Shown: in pieces, positions 11,160 through 22,616 of the stretch
How the letters are laid out: every line of letters starts with the position of its first letter
How positions within the stretch are numbered: the stretch's first letter is position 1
Source of the DNA: Ilex aquifolium
Taxonomy: Eukaryota > Streptophyta > Magnoliopsida > Aquifoliales > Aquifoliaceae
Length of the DNA: 64,000 nucleotides
NCBI GenBank assembly: GCA_951799425.1
Contig: OX637394.1
Location: forward strand, 16,425,001-16,489,000
Direction: 5' to 3'
Translations under genes and position numbers: made by a program
Notes under the pieces: model-generated
What the model was told of the DNA's origin: nothing
What the model saw: the letters and a program-made list of their open reading frames with translations, nothing else
The model's database searches: none

Positions 11160-12799
11160 CAATGTTATCAGAACCGGACCGGTCATCGAACCGGCTAGGG
11201 ACTGGGTTAATGGTTCACTGGTTCAACCGGTGGGTCACTGGTCGGACCGGCCATATAATAAAAAAATAAAAAAATACATATAATAAATATAAAACATAAT
11301 AATTTAACTAAAAAATATAAAATACTAGTTATTGCCTGTGCCTGAAGGCACAGTGTAATAAAAAATGGTAAATAATAAACATATTTGTATTCATATTCAA
11401 AATCAAATCACAAATATAGAGAAGAGATAAATGAATTTAAGCATCGGTTTGTAGTGGGGGTGAGAGGTGGTGGGCGGCAGTGGTGGTTGTAGGAGACGGT
11501 GATGGTTGTGGTGAGTGGCAATGATGGTGGTGGGGGCGGCGATTGTGACGGTGGTGGGGGCAACGACGGTGGCGGTAAAGGTAGTGGTGGTGGCGGCGGT
11601 GACGGTGGTTGGGGTGGTGGGGGTAAGGGTGGTAGAGGTAGTGATAGGGCGGTTTCAAATACTATTATTTTTTTAAAGTATTTATGAAAAATAATTTTTA
11701 GAAGTACTTTTAAAAAATCAATCCAAACACACCCTTAGAGACCTATTTTTCCTATTAAATTTAGGGTGTTAATATTAACCGTTAGATTAACTTTAAAGTA
11801 AAATTTAAAACGATCTCAACCGCGAATAGCAAAAGTCATTTTGTTTATCTTTTAAGATTTGAATTGTAAGCTACTTTATTATATAGATGTCTAAAATATA
11901 AAATATGTCTAAAATACATACAATTTGTCATAACTCATAAACTCCCTGGTTCCGACATGAACAACACCAGACCAGGGGAGAGAACTCTTCGACATGGCAT
12001 AAATTGACCCAAACAGTCACGAGAATATCAAAAACAAATGAAATAGTTGAAATCCAAATCTTCCCTCAACTTCATAGTCTAGAAGGAAATTCAAGCGTAA
12101 ATTTCACATTCAAATCCAAAAATCTTACCCACTTCATCAAAGAAAGTCTCGTCTGAAATTGGATCTTAGTATCAAAATCCCAATCTTTCTTCAAGATTAA
12201 AAACACATTGTTGTAGACTGGTCACACACGAACCAAGAACTCATAGATCCAAACTAGTTACATCTAAAACATCACAAAAACATAGAAATACAGCAATCTG
12301 TTCAAAAAAAATCCTCAGCATTTTTCAATTTTTTAGCATCGTTAATCGAAATTGTACTAAAATTCAAGTAAAACAAACACATACCAGCCAATAATCAAGA
12401 ACTTGCAAGTGTTTTGGTTTTGACAGTTTTGTGAACTTTGAGAATGCAGATGATGCCGCTAAAGCTGATCGAGGTGGTCGTTGGTAGCTGATCGGTGGTC
12501 GCTCATCGCAGTGGCTGATCGAGGTGCTTCTGTTCTGCGATTTCGCCTGCTGAAGTGGTGCCCCTCCCCTCTATTCTGCGATATAGGGCAAAAAAAAGCC
12601 CCAAATACAAAAAATAATTTATTTTTTAATTGGGCATTAAACCGCCCGATTTTTATAAGACTGTCGGTTCACGATTTTTTACAAAAATCGGCCGATTTTT
12701 CGGTTTATAGCCGGTTTGTTTCCTTAAGCAGTCCAACTAGGGAACCGGACAGATTCACTGTTGAATCTGTCCGACCGGCCGATCTGGTTCTGATAACAC
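11160..12799. mobile_element. Non-autonomous Mutator-like element nested in the fold-back
   Basis: The ends are inverted copies of TGTTATCAGAACC, followed by GC-rich 'ggaccggtc / gaaccggt' motifs. The exact 10-bp target duplication TGGTTCCAAT lies at 11150-11159 and 12800-12809. A 9-10 bp duplication points to the Mutator superfamily. It contains the Helitron at 11325-11887. The ORFs inside show no transposase similarity. Confidence 0.75.
11325..11887 (-). mobile_element. Non-autonomous Helitron (563 bp) with Gly-rich repeat core
   Basis: On the minus strand it begins TCTATATAATAAAGTAGC and ends ...CAATAACTAG, with a hairpin CTGTGCC-TTCA-GGCACAG about 10 bp before the end. It sits between A and T. 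The core (about 11455-11655) is a GGTGGTGGC-type repeat. It is a close relative of the Helitron at 38152-39053 in the opposite orientation; that one carries a repeat core more than twice as long. Confidence 0.85.
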
Positions 12800-13558
12800 T
12801 GGTTCCAATTAAATAAGATCGATCATGACTAGCCGAACTTTTTTTTTTTTTTGAACTGGTCCTGATCCTATATTTAGTTACATTAAATTGACATGTAATT
12901 TCATAAAATTAATTAACATTTTATGAATTAATGTTAATTTTATGAATTTTAAATTTATAATTTTGAATGTTAATTTAATACAATTGAAGATCAATTTAAT
13001 GTTATTTTTGATGAATTGAATGTTAGTTGGATAAAATTAAAAATAAATTTTATAAAATTACATGTCAATTTAATGTAACTAAATATAGGATCGAGACCAG
13101 TTCAAAAAAAAAAAAAGTTCGATCTCATATAGTCATGATCGATCCTAATTGAGTGGAATCGCAAAAAAAAAATTGGCATTGCGATTGATCTTAATTAATC
13201 ATGATCGATCATGACTATTAAATGTAATGTTACTACTTGCAAAGACAAAGTTATTATTCTTGAGATAAAGTTATCACATTTAAAGGTGAGGTACAAACTC
13301 TTTAGAAAAAGTTACAACAATTAAAAGTAAAATTACTATCTTTGAAAGTGAAGTTATAACTATTTATGGTAAAATTACTACATTTGGATATGCAGTTATA
13401 ACTATTTAAGGTTAGGTTACAAGTAGTAAAGGTAAAAATACCACAAAAAAATGGCAGCTGAGATTATAATCTCTTAAGGTGAGTTACAACATTTTAAGGT
13501 AATGTTATTACATTTATAAGCAAAGTTATCACCATTAGTGAATAATATTTAATGACAA

Positions 13559-13803
13559 TCACCGAGTAGGGTGGTCTAGTGGTGGTACCCGGCCTTACTT
13601 CTCACCTAGAGGTTGGGAGTTCGAGTCCTGGAGTCCCCATTAGGGCTTGGTGGTTGGCCGCTATGCTAGCCTAGCTAGGTCTGGTCCCGAGAGATGCTCC
13701 AGGCGCGGTCAGGGGCCTTATGATCCCACCGGTGATGGCCTAACGGGGTGGTCGCTGAGCGCTCTTCCTTACCCCCACCCCTCTTTTATTTATAAAAAAA
13801 AAA
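13559..13803 (+). mobile_element. tRNA-derived SINE with 19-bp target duplication
   Basis: The head carries RNA polymerase III promoter boxes: an A-box-like TGGTCTAGTGGT at 13572-13583 and a B box GAGTTCGAGTCC at 13617-13628, ~33 bp apart as in tRNA genes. A tRNA-unrelated body follows and it ends in an A-rich tail (taaaaaaaaaa). The target duplication GAATAATATTTAATGACAA is exact at 13540-13558 and 13804-13822. The cloverleaf is not complete, so this is a SINE and not a tRNA gene. Confidence 0.9.
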
Positions 13804-14006
13804 GAATAATATTTAATGACAAAAAATTTACAACTACACATTTGAGTAATATTAAATACCAAAAAATTTACAACCACACTTTTTTTTTTGGATACGGTAC
13901 AATTATTTGTCCAGGCGGTACAGTAGACCCCTCTCATTTAAATATACATCTTCACTTGTTTGTATTGTTATTTTTTTTGTTTACCGTTGTTCTAGAAGAT
14001 GAGAAG

Positions 14007-15129
14007 CAGGGGTGGATTTAGTGTGGGGGCAGTGGGGGCAGTTGCCCCCACTGAAATTTTAAAAATTTTTGGGACTCAAGTGTAATTTTAAAAATTTCAA
14101 GAATTTTTTAAACTTGCCTCCCACTAAATTTTTTTTAAAGTATAGAGTATATTAATATAATTTTTAAACCCTTAAAAGTCAATTTTGGCAGCTCCAGCTT
14201 CTCCTCATTTTTGTTCGCCTGCCTTTTTTTTTTTTTTCCCCCCAAGTCATCTTCGTAGTCGGTCCAACTTCCAGTCTAGCCCTCTTCTTTCTTTTATTTA
14301 AGTTTTTTTGTTAGTTTCTTTGGTGTATTCTTCAACTAATCAATCAAGGAGTAAATCAGACAACGAATCAACCATTTTCTTTGTTAGTTCCTTTGGTGGA
14401 TTCAATCGTTGTGCAAATCAAATTTGAAAAAACCCTAGAAGATTATGTTGAAGTCAAGGAGAGAGGTAATCCATTAACCAAATTTTTTGATAGTAGTATT
14501 AGCACTAATCTAAAATCAGATTTTTTATATTAAAAAATTAGTTTAGTTCCTATAGAATTGATGGTTGTCTGGTGTATTATTTATGGACTTATGTAGGTTT
14601 TCTTTGTTTCGTATTGGGTCACCACTCAACTATTTTAGATTTTTGTTGAAGTCCCTAATTCAGATTGGCTATTTGAGATTCTTGGTTATTGCTATTTTTC
14701 TTCCCTATGATTGCTTTTATTGATTTCTTGAAATTCTAGTTTGGATTATATTTTGGATTTATGGATTATATTTTGATTATGTGTGACCATTATTGGATGT
14801 TCGAGAGTTAGAAGCTTTTTTTGTACAGAATCTTGAACACTAAATTATACTTTTGATGTGAAATTTTTGTGTTACATTTTTTTGTTCATCACTCATATAT
14901 GTGAATTACGCCTCTAAATGACATTCTTTTGATGTAACTATGCTTATAAACAATTTATTAAAAAATTTTGATGAAAATAATGTTATAATTATACTTTATT
15001 TTTTATTTGAAAAAAAAAAATTTCAAAGTTTTTAAATTTCAACGGGGGCAACCTAAATTCTTAAATTTCAAAATTATAATTAAGAATTTAAGTTGCCCCC
15101 ACTTATGCAAAATCCTGACTCCACCCCTT
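14007..15129. mobile_element. Non-autonomous hAT element (1,123 bp)
   Basis: The 8-bp target duplication ATGAGAAG is exact at 13999-14006 and 15130-15137. The terminal repeats are CAGGGGTGGATTTAG and, on the other strand, AAGGGGTGGAGTCAG; both then run into tgggggca. CAGGGG-type ends and an 8-bp duplication are hAT marks. The interior is AT-rich without a transposase. Confidence 0.85.
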
Positions 15130-15401
15130 ATGAGAAGCATGTGCGTGACAGCATGAGTGCATCGAAAGTGATGCCACATCTTTATTACTAAATATGCCAC
15201 ACCAAACCTTTTTTTTTTTTTCCTTGGACCAGAATTGCACCTAACTTTCAATAGTCAATTCTTTTTCAAACAAAGTAGGTGGACGGGCAAGCGGTGACTC
15301 TCCTTTATATTCTAACTTAAAACTGCACAAATCTTCAGCACGACTCAACAAAAAGGTTTGAAGTGTACTTGTTTTCTCTACTTAGAGCAAAAAAAGAAAA
15401 A

Positions 15402-17105
15402 ATGGACTCAGTAATGATTTCTGCCTCTGGTTATGATCGGAGAAGTGAAGTGAAAGTTTTTGATGATACAAAAGCTGGTGTAAAGGGGCTTGTAGATGCT
15501 GGGGTGACTAAAATCCCACGTATATTTATCGATGAAAGAGTAAAAGTTAAGCTTGATGATGAGGAGTCAGAATCAAGGTATGACGGCGGAGACTCCGAGG
15601 ATTACAGTACTGTTCCGGTCATCGACTTGGGAGGCATCAACGAAGATACTGCGCGACGCAGTGAAGCCACCGGCAAAATCCGGGATGCCTGCGAAAAGTG
15701 GGGTTTCTTCCAGGTGATCAACCATGAAGTTCCGGTGAGTGTAATGAATGGAATGGTTGACGGAGTTCGAAAGTTTCATGAACAAGACACTGAGGTGAAG
15801 AAGCAGTTTTATAAGCGTAGTTCAACAACGTTTCAATTTAATAGCAACAATGATCTGTATCAAACACCTGTAGCTAGCTGGAGGGATTCTATAGGATGTG
15901 CTATCGCTCCAAAACCACCAGCACTCGAAGAAATCCCGGTGGTCTGCAGGTAAAAGTCTCGTACACTAAACTAAATCCTTCTTTTTATTACATTAATTGT
16001 GGAGGAATTGAAGCAATACCTTTAAACTAATATCTTTTTCAACATATTCTCAGAGAGATAATGCTGGAGTACTCAAAGTACGTCATGAGATTGGGGCACA
16101 CTCTGTTTGAATTACTTTCGGAGGTTCTAGGACTCAACCCCAACCACCTCAATGACATGGGTTGTGCTAATAGTCTCTACATCCTTGGCCATTACTACCC
16201 TGAATGTCCTGAACCAGAATTGACATTTGGCACTGTAAACCATACTGATGGTGGCTACATTACTGTGCTTCTCCAAGACCAAATAGGTGGCCTTCAAGTC
16301 CTCCATGAAAATAGATGGGTAGACGTGCCTTTTTTGCCTGGAGCTCTAGTAATAAACATTGCAGATCTTCTACAGGCAAGCATTTTTTTCCATTGATTTT
16401 GACTTTTACACGTTGTTTCACCCTTCTCTCTATCTGGTGGGTAGTAGGGAAGCAAATGAACTGAAGCAAGCTGAGCATCAGATTTCAGGCTAGGCTCAAG
16501 TTTAAAACATTTGGTTCAAGCTCGATATTAAACAGTCCGAATGTGTTTCATTAAACGAATCGAGTTTGAGCTTACCCTCGATTTTAAACTCATGATTTAG
16601 CATAGAATTTTGCCTAACAAGTTCAAAAAACCTTTATTTGAGCTTAGCGCTTGTTTATAAAATAAGTTTTAAACTCGAAATCAAGTTCGATTTGTTTATT
16701 AAAGGAAGGAATGCAAACGATCTACAATCAAAGAGATCTCAAATTGTTCATGAACAAGGTTAAGTTCATCCTTTTTTAGCCCTACTGAGTAAATTTATTT
16801 GAACTCGATATTGGGATATGAAGCATTTCGTCTCTTATTTTGTGCAGGTCAGCAGCAATGATAAACTCAAAAGTGTCAATCACAGGGTACTAGCAAGAAA
16901 TGTAGGTCCACGAATTTCAGTAGCTTGTTTTTTTACTGAAGGCAGAACACCAAAATTGCACGGGCCGATTAAAGAGTTATTATCTGAAGAAAATCCTCCG
17001 GTCTATCGGGAGGTCACCGGTCAAGAGTTTTTCGAACTTCGCCTCAAGAAAGGAAATGATGGAACTGGAAACTCTCATCTATCACCTTTTAAATTGCATA
17101 ACTAG
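15402..17105 (+). CDS. 2-oxoglutarate/Fe(II) dioxygenase, ACC-oxidase-homolog group
   Basis: Three exons, 15402-15949, 16054-16375 and 16848-17105, give 375 residues, normal for the family. The N-terminal non-haem dioxygenase domain covers roughly residues 65-175 ('VPVIDLGGI', '[15 protein letters not shown]') and the 2OG-Fe(II) domain residues ~215-325. The iron ligands are present: His246 and Asp248 (NHTDGG) and His302 (NHRVLA), with the 2-oxoglutarate-binding Arg312-x-Ser314. The '[22 protein letters not shown]' type N-terminus and the rest match 'ACC oxidase homolog 1-like' proteins. These are soluble oxidases of specialised metabolism and not true ACC oxidases; the substrate cannot be told. 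The Met at 15402 fits the family start better than the in-frame one at 15363. Intron 1 is GT-AG (104 bp). Intron 2 (472 bp) starts with GC (CAG|GCAAGC) and ends AG. It is the only intact host gene in the window. Confidence 0.92.
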
Positions 17106-17224
17106 ACAATGGATGGGTTCACAATCTTTGGTTGTAGGCTTGAACCATGACTATGTCTTTATATATGAGTCTGTATGTTACGTATTCCAATCCAAGGCAA
17201 GAGCTGAAGCAATAAGCCTTGAGC

Positions 17225-17230
17225 AATAAA
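17225..17230 (+). terminator. Polyadenylation signal AATAAA
   Basis: AATAAA lies about 120 bp after the dioxygenase stop codon, a usual distance for a plant 3' UTR. Confidence 0.5.
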
Positions 17231-18501
17231 TAAAAAAAGTATTTCTTTTTTCCTCGTATCGATGTGTGAAATTTACGGTAGTAAATCAACCACATTATAT
17301 TTGTGTGTTTTGTCTATCTTTGGATAAAATACACAACATATTTTCCTATTAGAGCGGATACAATTTTTTATTATCCAATTTTTTCAAACTCATCCAAATA
17401 TGGTGGCAGTTAATTTTTCACAACCCATGATACTGATATTTGCCGGCGACAACTATGATTTTAATTTGAATCAAAATGAAGAGACTTTGTTGATGTATAA
17501 AAATCTTTGGAACAACCCACCAGTGTCTTTCTTCCCCTAATGCGATGTGTTTTCAAAGTGGACATAACCTATTAGCAAGAATTTTTGGTCTTAGACCTAG
17601 GTGTTGGGAACGAAAATAGTACTTAAGGATAATCTTCTTCATCGTCCTTCAATTCTATTTTTCAACTATAACATCCTAGGTTTGCATTTACTACAGAATT
17701 CTACATTTTGGTCCGAGTTGAGTAATTATATTGAAGACCCCAAGAAACTAAAGCTAACCTATTGCATAAACGAGGCATGGTTATTCATGCAAAAAGCAGA
17801 AGCATATAAAGAATTGGAACATCTTGTTGTAGTAAATAAGAACCCAAATATTGGTGGAACAATATGTACAGATAATGCAAGTAGGTTCAGACTTAATCAA
17901 AAACACCAGTAACATAATGAGCTCAATATGGAAACACTAACTGGTTTCTGAAGGGAGAAAGAATGAAGAGAGTTGTGAAGCTTCAAGGGTGGATGCCAAC
18001 TTTTGAAGCGAAATTTCAATAACCAAAACAATAAATAACATTCATTTTTCGTTTCTTTCTCAACAACAGATAGAAAAAAAAAAAAAAAAGGAAAAATCTA
18101 AATTTGCGGATAAAAGTTTCATGAATTTCATAGGAGTGTAACTAAACCCGAAAACAACAAAAAAAAAAAAAAGTAAATCAGTGGAAAACTGGGAGACATG
18201 AAAGAAGGAGGGCATGGAGAGAAAATATAAAATTCCCATAGTTCCAATATGCAAATAGTACCCAATACAATCACAAATTCTCAACTTACTATCATATTTT
18301 CTTTGTCCTCCCCCAAACTCACCACGAAAAAAACTAGAAATGAAATGTCCCCTGTTCAACAATCCCAGGCAATACCAAAACAAAGCCAATTTATTACAGG
18401 GCCATTTTTATACCAAAATGAGGGCACTGATCAACCAATGAAATGAATTAAACAAGGTTGATAGTTTTGGGCATCCTTTGTAGGAACCGTCAAGACATCA
18501 A
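17231..18501. other. Intergenic DNA, no recognisable gene
   Basis: Contains a 103-codon ORF at 17601-17912 ('MLGTKIVLKDNLLHRPSILFFNYN') that matches no family I recognise and has no supporting context. The rest is AT-rich with A-runs. Confidence 0.5.
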
Positions 18502-18816
18502 TGTTGTCGTTTCACGATGATGAAGAAGACTGTTACAATCTGATGGACTGAAACTGATGGACAAGAGAAAAAATAGACGACTTGGAGGTTAAAACATATC
18601 TTATTCCAATAGATAATGGTCTATAAAAATAGGCCTTAACATTAATGAAAAACACCAAAAAAATAGCAACTAAAGTGGACCACTAACTACTACAAACTAG
18701 GCTAACACTAGCCAATAGTGGAACAATAAAAACAGACTCAACAAACTCCTAAAAATAAGGACTACTCAACAAACTCCTGAGGGGCTAAGTCAGCAATTTG
18801 ACTAAGTCATCCAACA
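18502..18816 (-). mobile_element. Copia LTR (3' LTR of the minus-strand element)
   Basis: On the minus strand it starts TGTTGGATGAC directly after a purine-rich stretch (acggaggga) and ends GACAACA, giving TGTTG...CAACA ends. A TATA-like 'ctatttttatag' lies inside. It follows the RNase H stop by ~70 bp. The far end is judged only from the CAACA motif, because the 5' LTR of this element is missing. Confidence 0.55.
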
Positions 18817-18886
18817 ATCCCTCCGTTAAACTGATGTCAAACCAAACATTCTGTTTAAGACTTATTAGAAGTAAAGGGGCCTTCCC

Positions 18887-19292
18887 TTAAATAGGGTCTT
18901 CCAAAGTGCATACACCGAGCAACTTTCTGAGCTTCACAAGTGACACCATCTTTAGGGACTTGGTGAACATATTAGCAACTTGGTCTTCACTTCTGCAATA
19001 GATGAGATCAATTACTCCATCCTTTATGAGGTCTCTTAAGAAGTGAAACTTCACGTCAATATACTTGTTTCTTCCATGTAGAACTGGATTCTTTGAGAGT
19101 TTGATGACAGAGCTATTGTCACAGAAAATTGCAATAGCACCTTGACTCTTCACACAAAGCTCTTCAAGAATTTTCTTCAACCATATAGCTTGACAGGCAC
19201 ATGAAGTGGTAGCAACAAACTCAGCTTCTGTGGTTGATAAAGTGCTGATTGGTTGTTTGTTTGAGGACCATGAAACAGCCCCTGAACCCAAC
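18887..19292 (-). pseudogene. Copia RNase H, C-terminal part
   Basis: The minus-strand frame from 19287 to 18887 reads 'GSGAVSWSSNKQPISTLSTTEAEFVATTSCACQAIWLKKIL', the RNase H of Ty1/copia, down to its usual end ('CRSEDQVANMFTKSLK'). Its first half lies 10.8 kb away at 30069-30640 because gypsy-1 inserted between 'YVFML' and 'GSGAVSW'. Confidence 0.9.
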
Positions 19293-20057
19293 TGCACGGG
19301 ATAATTCCTGCAATCAATATCGAGTAGCGGCTGGGCTGATAGCGGACCCTGAAACAATCACAAGGTTAGGAAAAAGGGAGCCAGGCGCACGCCCGGCTTA
19401 TCCCCTCCGAAGCTTTAGTTAGTAAGGATGGGAGAAAGCTCTCCTTCTGTGAATTCTGGATAGATTTTGCGTACCTTTGCTCATTGTTCTGAGGAGTATT
19501 TATACACAAACCTGTAATGATTGCTCTGACACTGGGGTTGTCTCAGCAATCAATACCTGTTGCCATTACCCATATGTAATGAGTGATTTTTACCTAGATT
19601 CCCGCGCCATCAATGCTCGGCGGGGGGATATCCAACCTCGGGGCAACGCTGAGTTCATCAGGCTATCAAGGCACTTGAGTGCCTATGAACGGTGTCTGAC
19701 GCCTACACCCGAGTACTCGGTGTTTAGGGGCACTCGGCCCTATGTGAGAACTCGGTATCACAGTCATTAATGCATCCACTCATCACTGTCAGTTTGGGTC
19801 TTCGAGGATGCAGAGGCGCATTTAATGCTGTCTAAGTCACTCACGTCTTCATAAATGCTGGGTCATATCTCATTAATTGCTGGTGTCAGAGGTTCATTCC
19901 TGGCTCCATGGAACAGCGCCTTCTCGGCTCCTGCTTACTACTCGGCGTATTCCCTTGTACTCGGCGTATTCCCTTGTACTCGGCTCCTGCACTCCGTAAC
20001 GGCTTCATTTGTACACGTGTCGCCTTGGGGCCTGCCGAGCCGTCTCGATTCCCTCCA
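19293..20057 (-). repeat. Gypsy-1 3' LTR
   Basis: 765 bp, ends TGGAGGGAATC... and ...CCCGTGCA on the minus strand. TATAAATA (minus) lies at 19497-19504. Just outside at 20058-20076 is the minus-strand polypurine tract (gtgggggttggggggcagt). The partner LTR is 29304-30068. Confidence 0.93.
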
Positions 20058-20228
20058 ACTGCCCCCCAACCCCCACTCTTTTTGCGGCGTGGGATAGGTG
20101 GCGCAAGCAGAGAGGGGGCTTGCCTGTCACGTCCATTTAACGAGGGGCGGTTACTTGCACGTCTTGAGCCACCCTTTTCAAATTCTGTAATGATGAACGT
20201 CTCCTCGATTCCCGCTCTCCCATCTCCC

Positions 20229-20236
20229 TATAAATA
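20229..20236 (+). promoter_or_regulatory. TATA box of the antisense gene in gypsy-1
   Basis: TATAAATA in the context ctcccTATAAATAgggg lies ~170 bp upstream of the ATG at 20406, on the strand opposite gag-pol. The stretch in between has a typical short plant 5' leader (cttgggcatttgagaac..., CT-rich). Promoter activity is inferred. Confidence 0.6.
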
Positions 20237-20405
20237 GGGGAACTCTTGGGCATTTGAGAACTTTGCAATCTCAATTCTCTTTCAAGCAAATAGCTGCCGA
20301 GTACTCCTCCCTTTACCTCCGAGAACTCTTCAGAAGAAAAATCCTGTAAGTACTCTGCACTCTTCCTTTCTTCTTCTCCTTCTACCCTTTCCATCATCTC
20401 CACCC

Positions 20406-22616
20406 ATGGCTAGAAGTCGCAGTAGCCAAGCTAGGAACCCCTCCTCATCCACAACTCAAAGGTTGAAGAAAACCGTGGTCAATGAGGGTAACATAGATGC
20501 CTTTAGGGCCAAGTACCGAATACCAGAGAGAGTCTTGACCTTCCCTTTCCACCCTTCACGACACAGTAGGGAACGTGGGTGTGTTGAGATGATGCCCTTC
20601 TATACAAAGGCCATCATGGAAGGTGGTCTAACTTTCCTTCTACCCCCCTTGTACTGAAGATGCTGATGCAGCTCAGGCTGTTCCCTCTTCAGTGCGGGGT
20701 AAACTTCTATAGGATAGTCATGGGAGTAGTCGCCCTGAACGCTCGTTTAGGGGTCAACTTAGGAGTAGACGAAATCCTGTTCTGCTACGACCTAAGATTA
20801 GTCGGCGGGGGAAGGTACTACCTCAAAGCCCGGGACACCTCTATGTACCTAGTCACACATATGCCAGACTCCGACAAGGGGTATTTCGATGATCTGATTA
20901 TGCTCGGCGGAAGCTGGGAGAGGGGCCCTGGACCCGAGTACGACGGACTGTACTGCCCCAAAGTGCCGAGGGATGAAGGTGGGTTGAACTAGTTGGACGA
21001 CCCCTCGGCTTAGAAGTATTTTTCCTTCTAACTCTGTCTTTTGCTGCTTTTGTAGAGGGATACCGGCGTGACGCAACCCAACCTCACAGATCCCAGATCC
21101 GGTTCGACGACCTGTTGAAGGTGTGGTCCTCCGAGCCGACTAACGAGTACTCCCGAGCAGCACACGTGCTCCTTGGCTACCATCCACCCTACAGCCGGTT
21201 CTCTCAGGTTCCGCCTCCCTTCGACCCTAAGCGTTGGGAGGACTTATCTTCATCCGAAGACGACGCCGAGAGAACCCCTTCTCCTCAAGCTCCTCCTTTC
21301 CCGGCCGAAGACATGTTCAACGTCCCTCCTATTTCTGCTGCTGCCATGGAAGCTGTCGCATCTCGGCGCAGGGCCAGGGCCTTGGCTCAGGGTGCCTCCC
21401 CGAGCATCGCAACGGCTATTCCCCCAGCACCTCAGCAGGATGTGCCCCCACCTGCGCCAACTCGGCGACAGGCGGATCCTGCAATTCCGCCGACTGGCAC
21501 TGTGCCCATTCACCAAGTTCCACCTACCGACGATCGGGAAACCGGCAGGCGAAGCCGGGATTCCCAGATACCCGAACGCCGACAAGATGAAGAGCGTCGG
21601 CAGAAGCGCCGCCATGATGTCCCTGGCACAACCACCTCTGTTCCCGGGACGTCCACCCCTGCCGCGTGGGTTGCACGGGCGGAAAGGAGGGGAGGCCGAC
21701 TAGTCCTGGAGTCAGACTCCATCATGCAGGACAGGGAAATAGCCTTTGCAGTGGCCTCGACCCTCCAATTCAGCGCAGACATGTGCGTTCACAACGACCA
21801 ATCTGACAACGCACTCCTTTTAAGCGCTGTCCAGAACAACTTGGTGGTAAGCGTTTCATTTGGGCTTCGTTCCACGTACTCGGCAACCACTTAACTCGTT
21901 GTTTTACCGATTTTCAGGTCTCTCAGCAGCTGGGGGTCATCATTGATCGCTTCTGGGAGTACAAGCAGACGGCGAGGGGCGCCCAGAAGGCGATAGATGA
22001 GAAGGACGCGCACATCAAGGGCGTCGAGGCGGTCCTCGCCGATCAGAAGAAGCACATCACCAATCTCATTGTTGAACGCGACTCGCTAGACGCCGAATTG
22101 CAGAAACTGAGGGCGAGTGAGGCGGCGGCAATGAAGAAGGTTGAGGAGTACGAGCTGAAGATCTTGGCTGCCGAGGACAAAGCTCTGGACTCCGAGGGCC
22201 TCGTCAGGCAGTTGACCGCTCAGGTGGACTCCTTGACAGCAGAGAAGGCAGGGGAGCCACAAAGGCTCCACAAGGAGTGTGAGAGGGTCTACTTGGAGAC
22301 CCAAGAGCAGATGGTTCCCGCCTTCGAAGAAGCCAAGACCATTGTTTTCCGGCGCGGATGGGCGGCCGCTCTGCATGTCGCTCGGGTGGACCCAGCCAGC
22401 GAACTTTTCCAACAGCACAGTTCTCTTGCTGGGTTCGAACCTGGGGACCTCCCAGAAGGAGATCCATACGCCGAGGAGGTTGAGGCAGCCGAGGGTGCCA
22501 CGACAACCATTACTGTAAGTGATGGTTCTGATGGCCTTTCTCCCGTCATTGGTGGCCAAGAGCCTGATCTTCCCTCCTCGCCGGTCGACGATCTGACTAC
22601 TCACGAGCCGAGGTAA
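20406..22616 (+). CDS. Antisense spliced ORF of gypsy-1 (putative gypsy-type transposon domain + coiled coil)
   Basis: Read on the plus strand, opposite to gag-pol. Exon 1 (20406-20978) starts MARSRSSQARNPSS and carries 'FRAKYRIPERVLTFPF', 'PFYTKAIMEGGLTF' and 'NFYRIVMGVVALNARLGVNL', like the Pfam 'putative gypsy-type transposon' domain. A 1-bp frameshift in the C run near 20645 breaks it. Intron 1 is 20979-21055 (77 bp, GT-AG). Exon 2 (21056-21846) is Pro/Arg-rich. Intron 2 is 21847-21917 (71 bp, GTAAGC...TTTCAG). Exon 3 (21918-22616) is a coiled coil (EKDAHIKGVEAVLADQKKHI...) with an acidic tail (EGDPYAEEVEAAEG). Gypsy-2 has the same plan. The role is unknown. With the frameshift this copy probably makes no full protein. 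Confidence 0.75.

Larger units (their letters stand above)
10459..13933. mobile_element. Large fold-back (long-TIR) element, Mutator-like
   Basis: Nearly the whole element is one inverted repeat. The arms begin GGGAGAGTCTACAGTACC (10459) and, on the other strand, GAGGGGTCTACTGTACC (13933). They meet near 12985, where the arms 12853- and -13107 (gaactggtc...tagttacatt) are closely complementary. The flanks repeat TCATTTAAA (10450-10458 and 13934-13942), a 9-bp target duplication as in Mutator-like elements. The left arm is interrupted by the 11160-12799 element and the right arm by a SINE. Without these the arms are roughly 700-870 bp each. No transposase is present. Confidence 0.75.

Noticed and set aside
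13559-13650. Possible tRNA gene
   Set aside because: It has A and B boxes but no full cloverleaf or acceptor stem, and it is followed by a SINE body, A tail and target duplication.
15363-15401. Upstream in-frame Met of the dioxygenase
   Set aside because: The extra 13 residues (MYLFSLLRAKKEK) are not part of the family's N-terminus; the Met at 15402 fits better.
17601-17912. 103-codon ORF after the dioxygenase
   Set aside because: No recognised domain, AT-rich composition, and no splice or promoter context. Probably chance.
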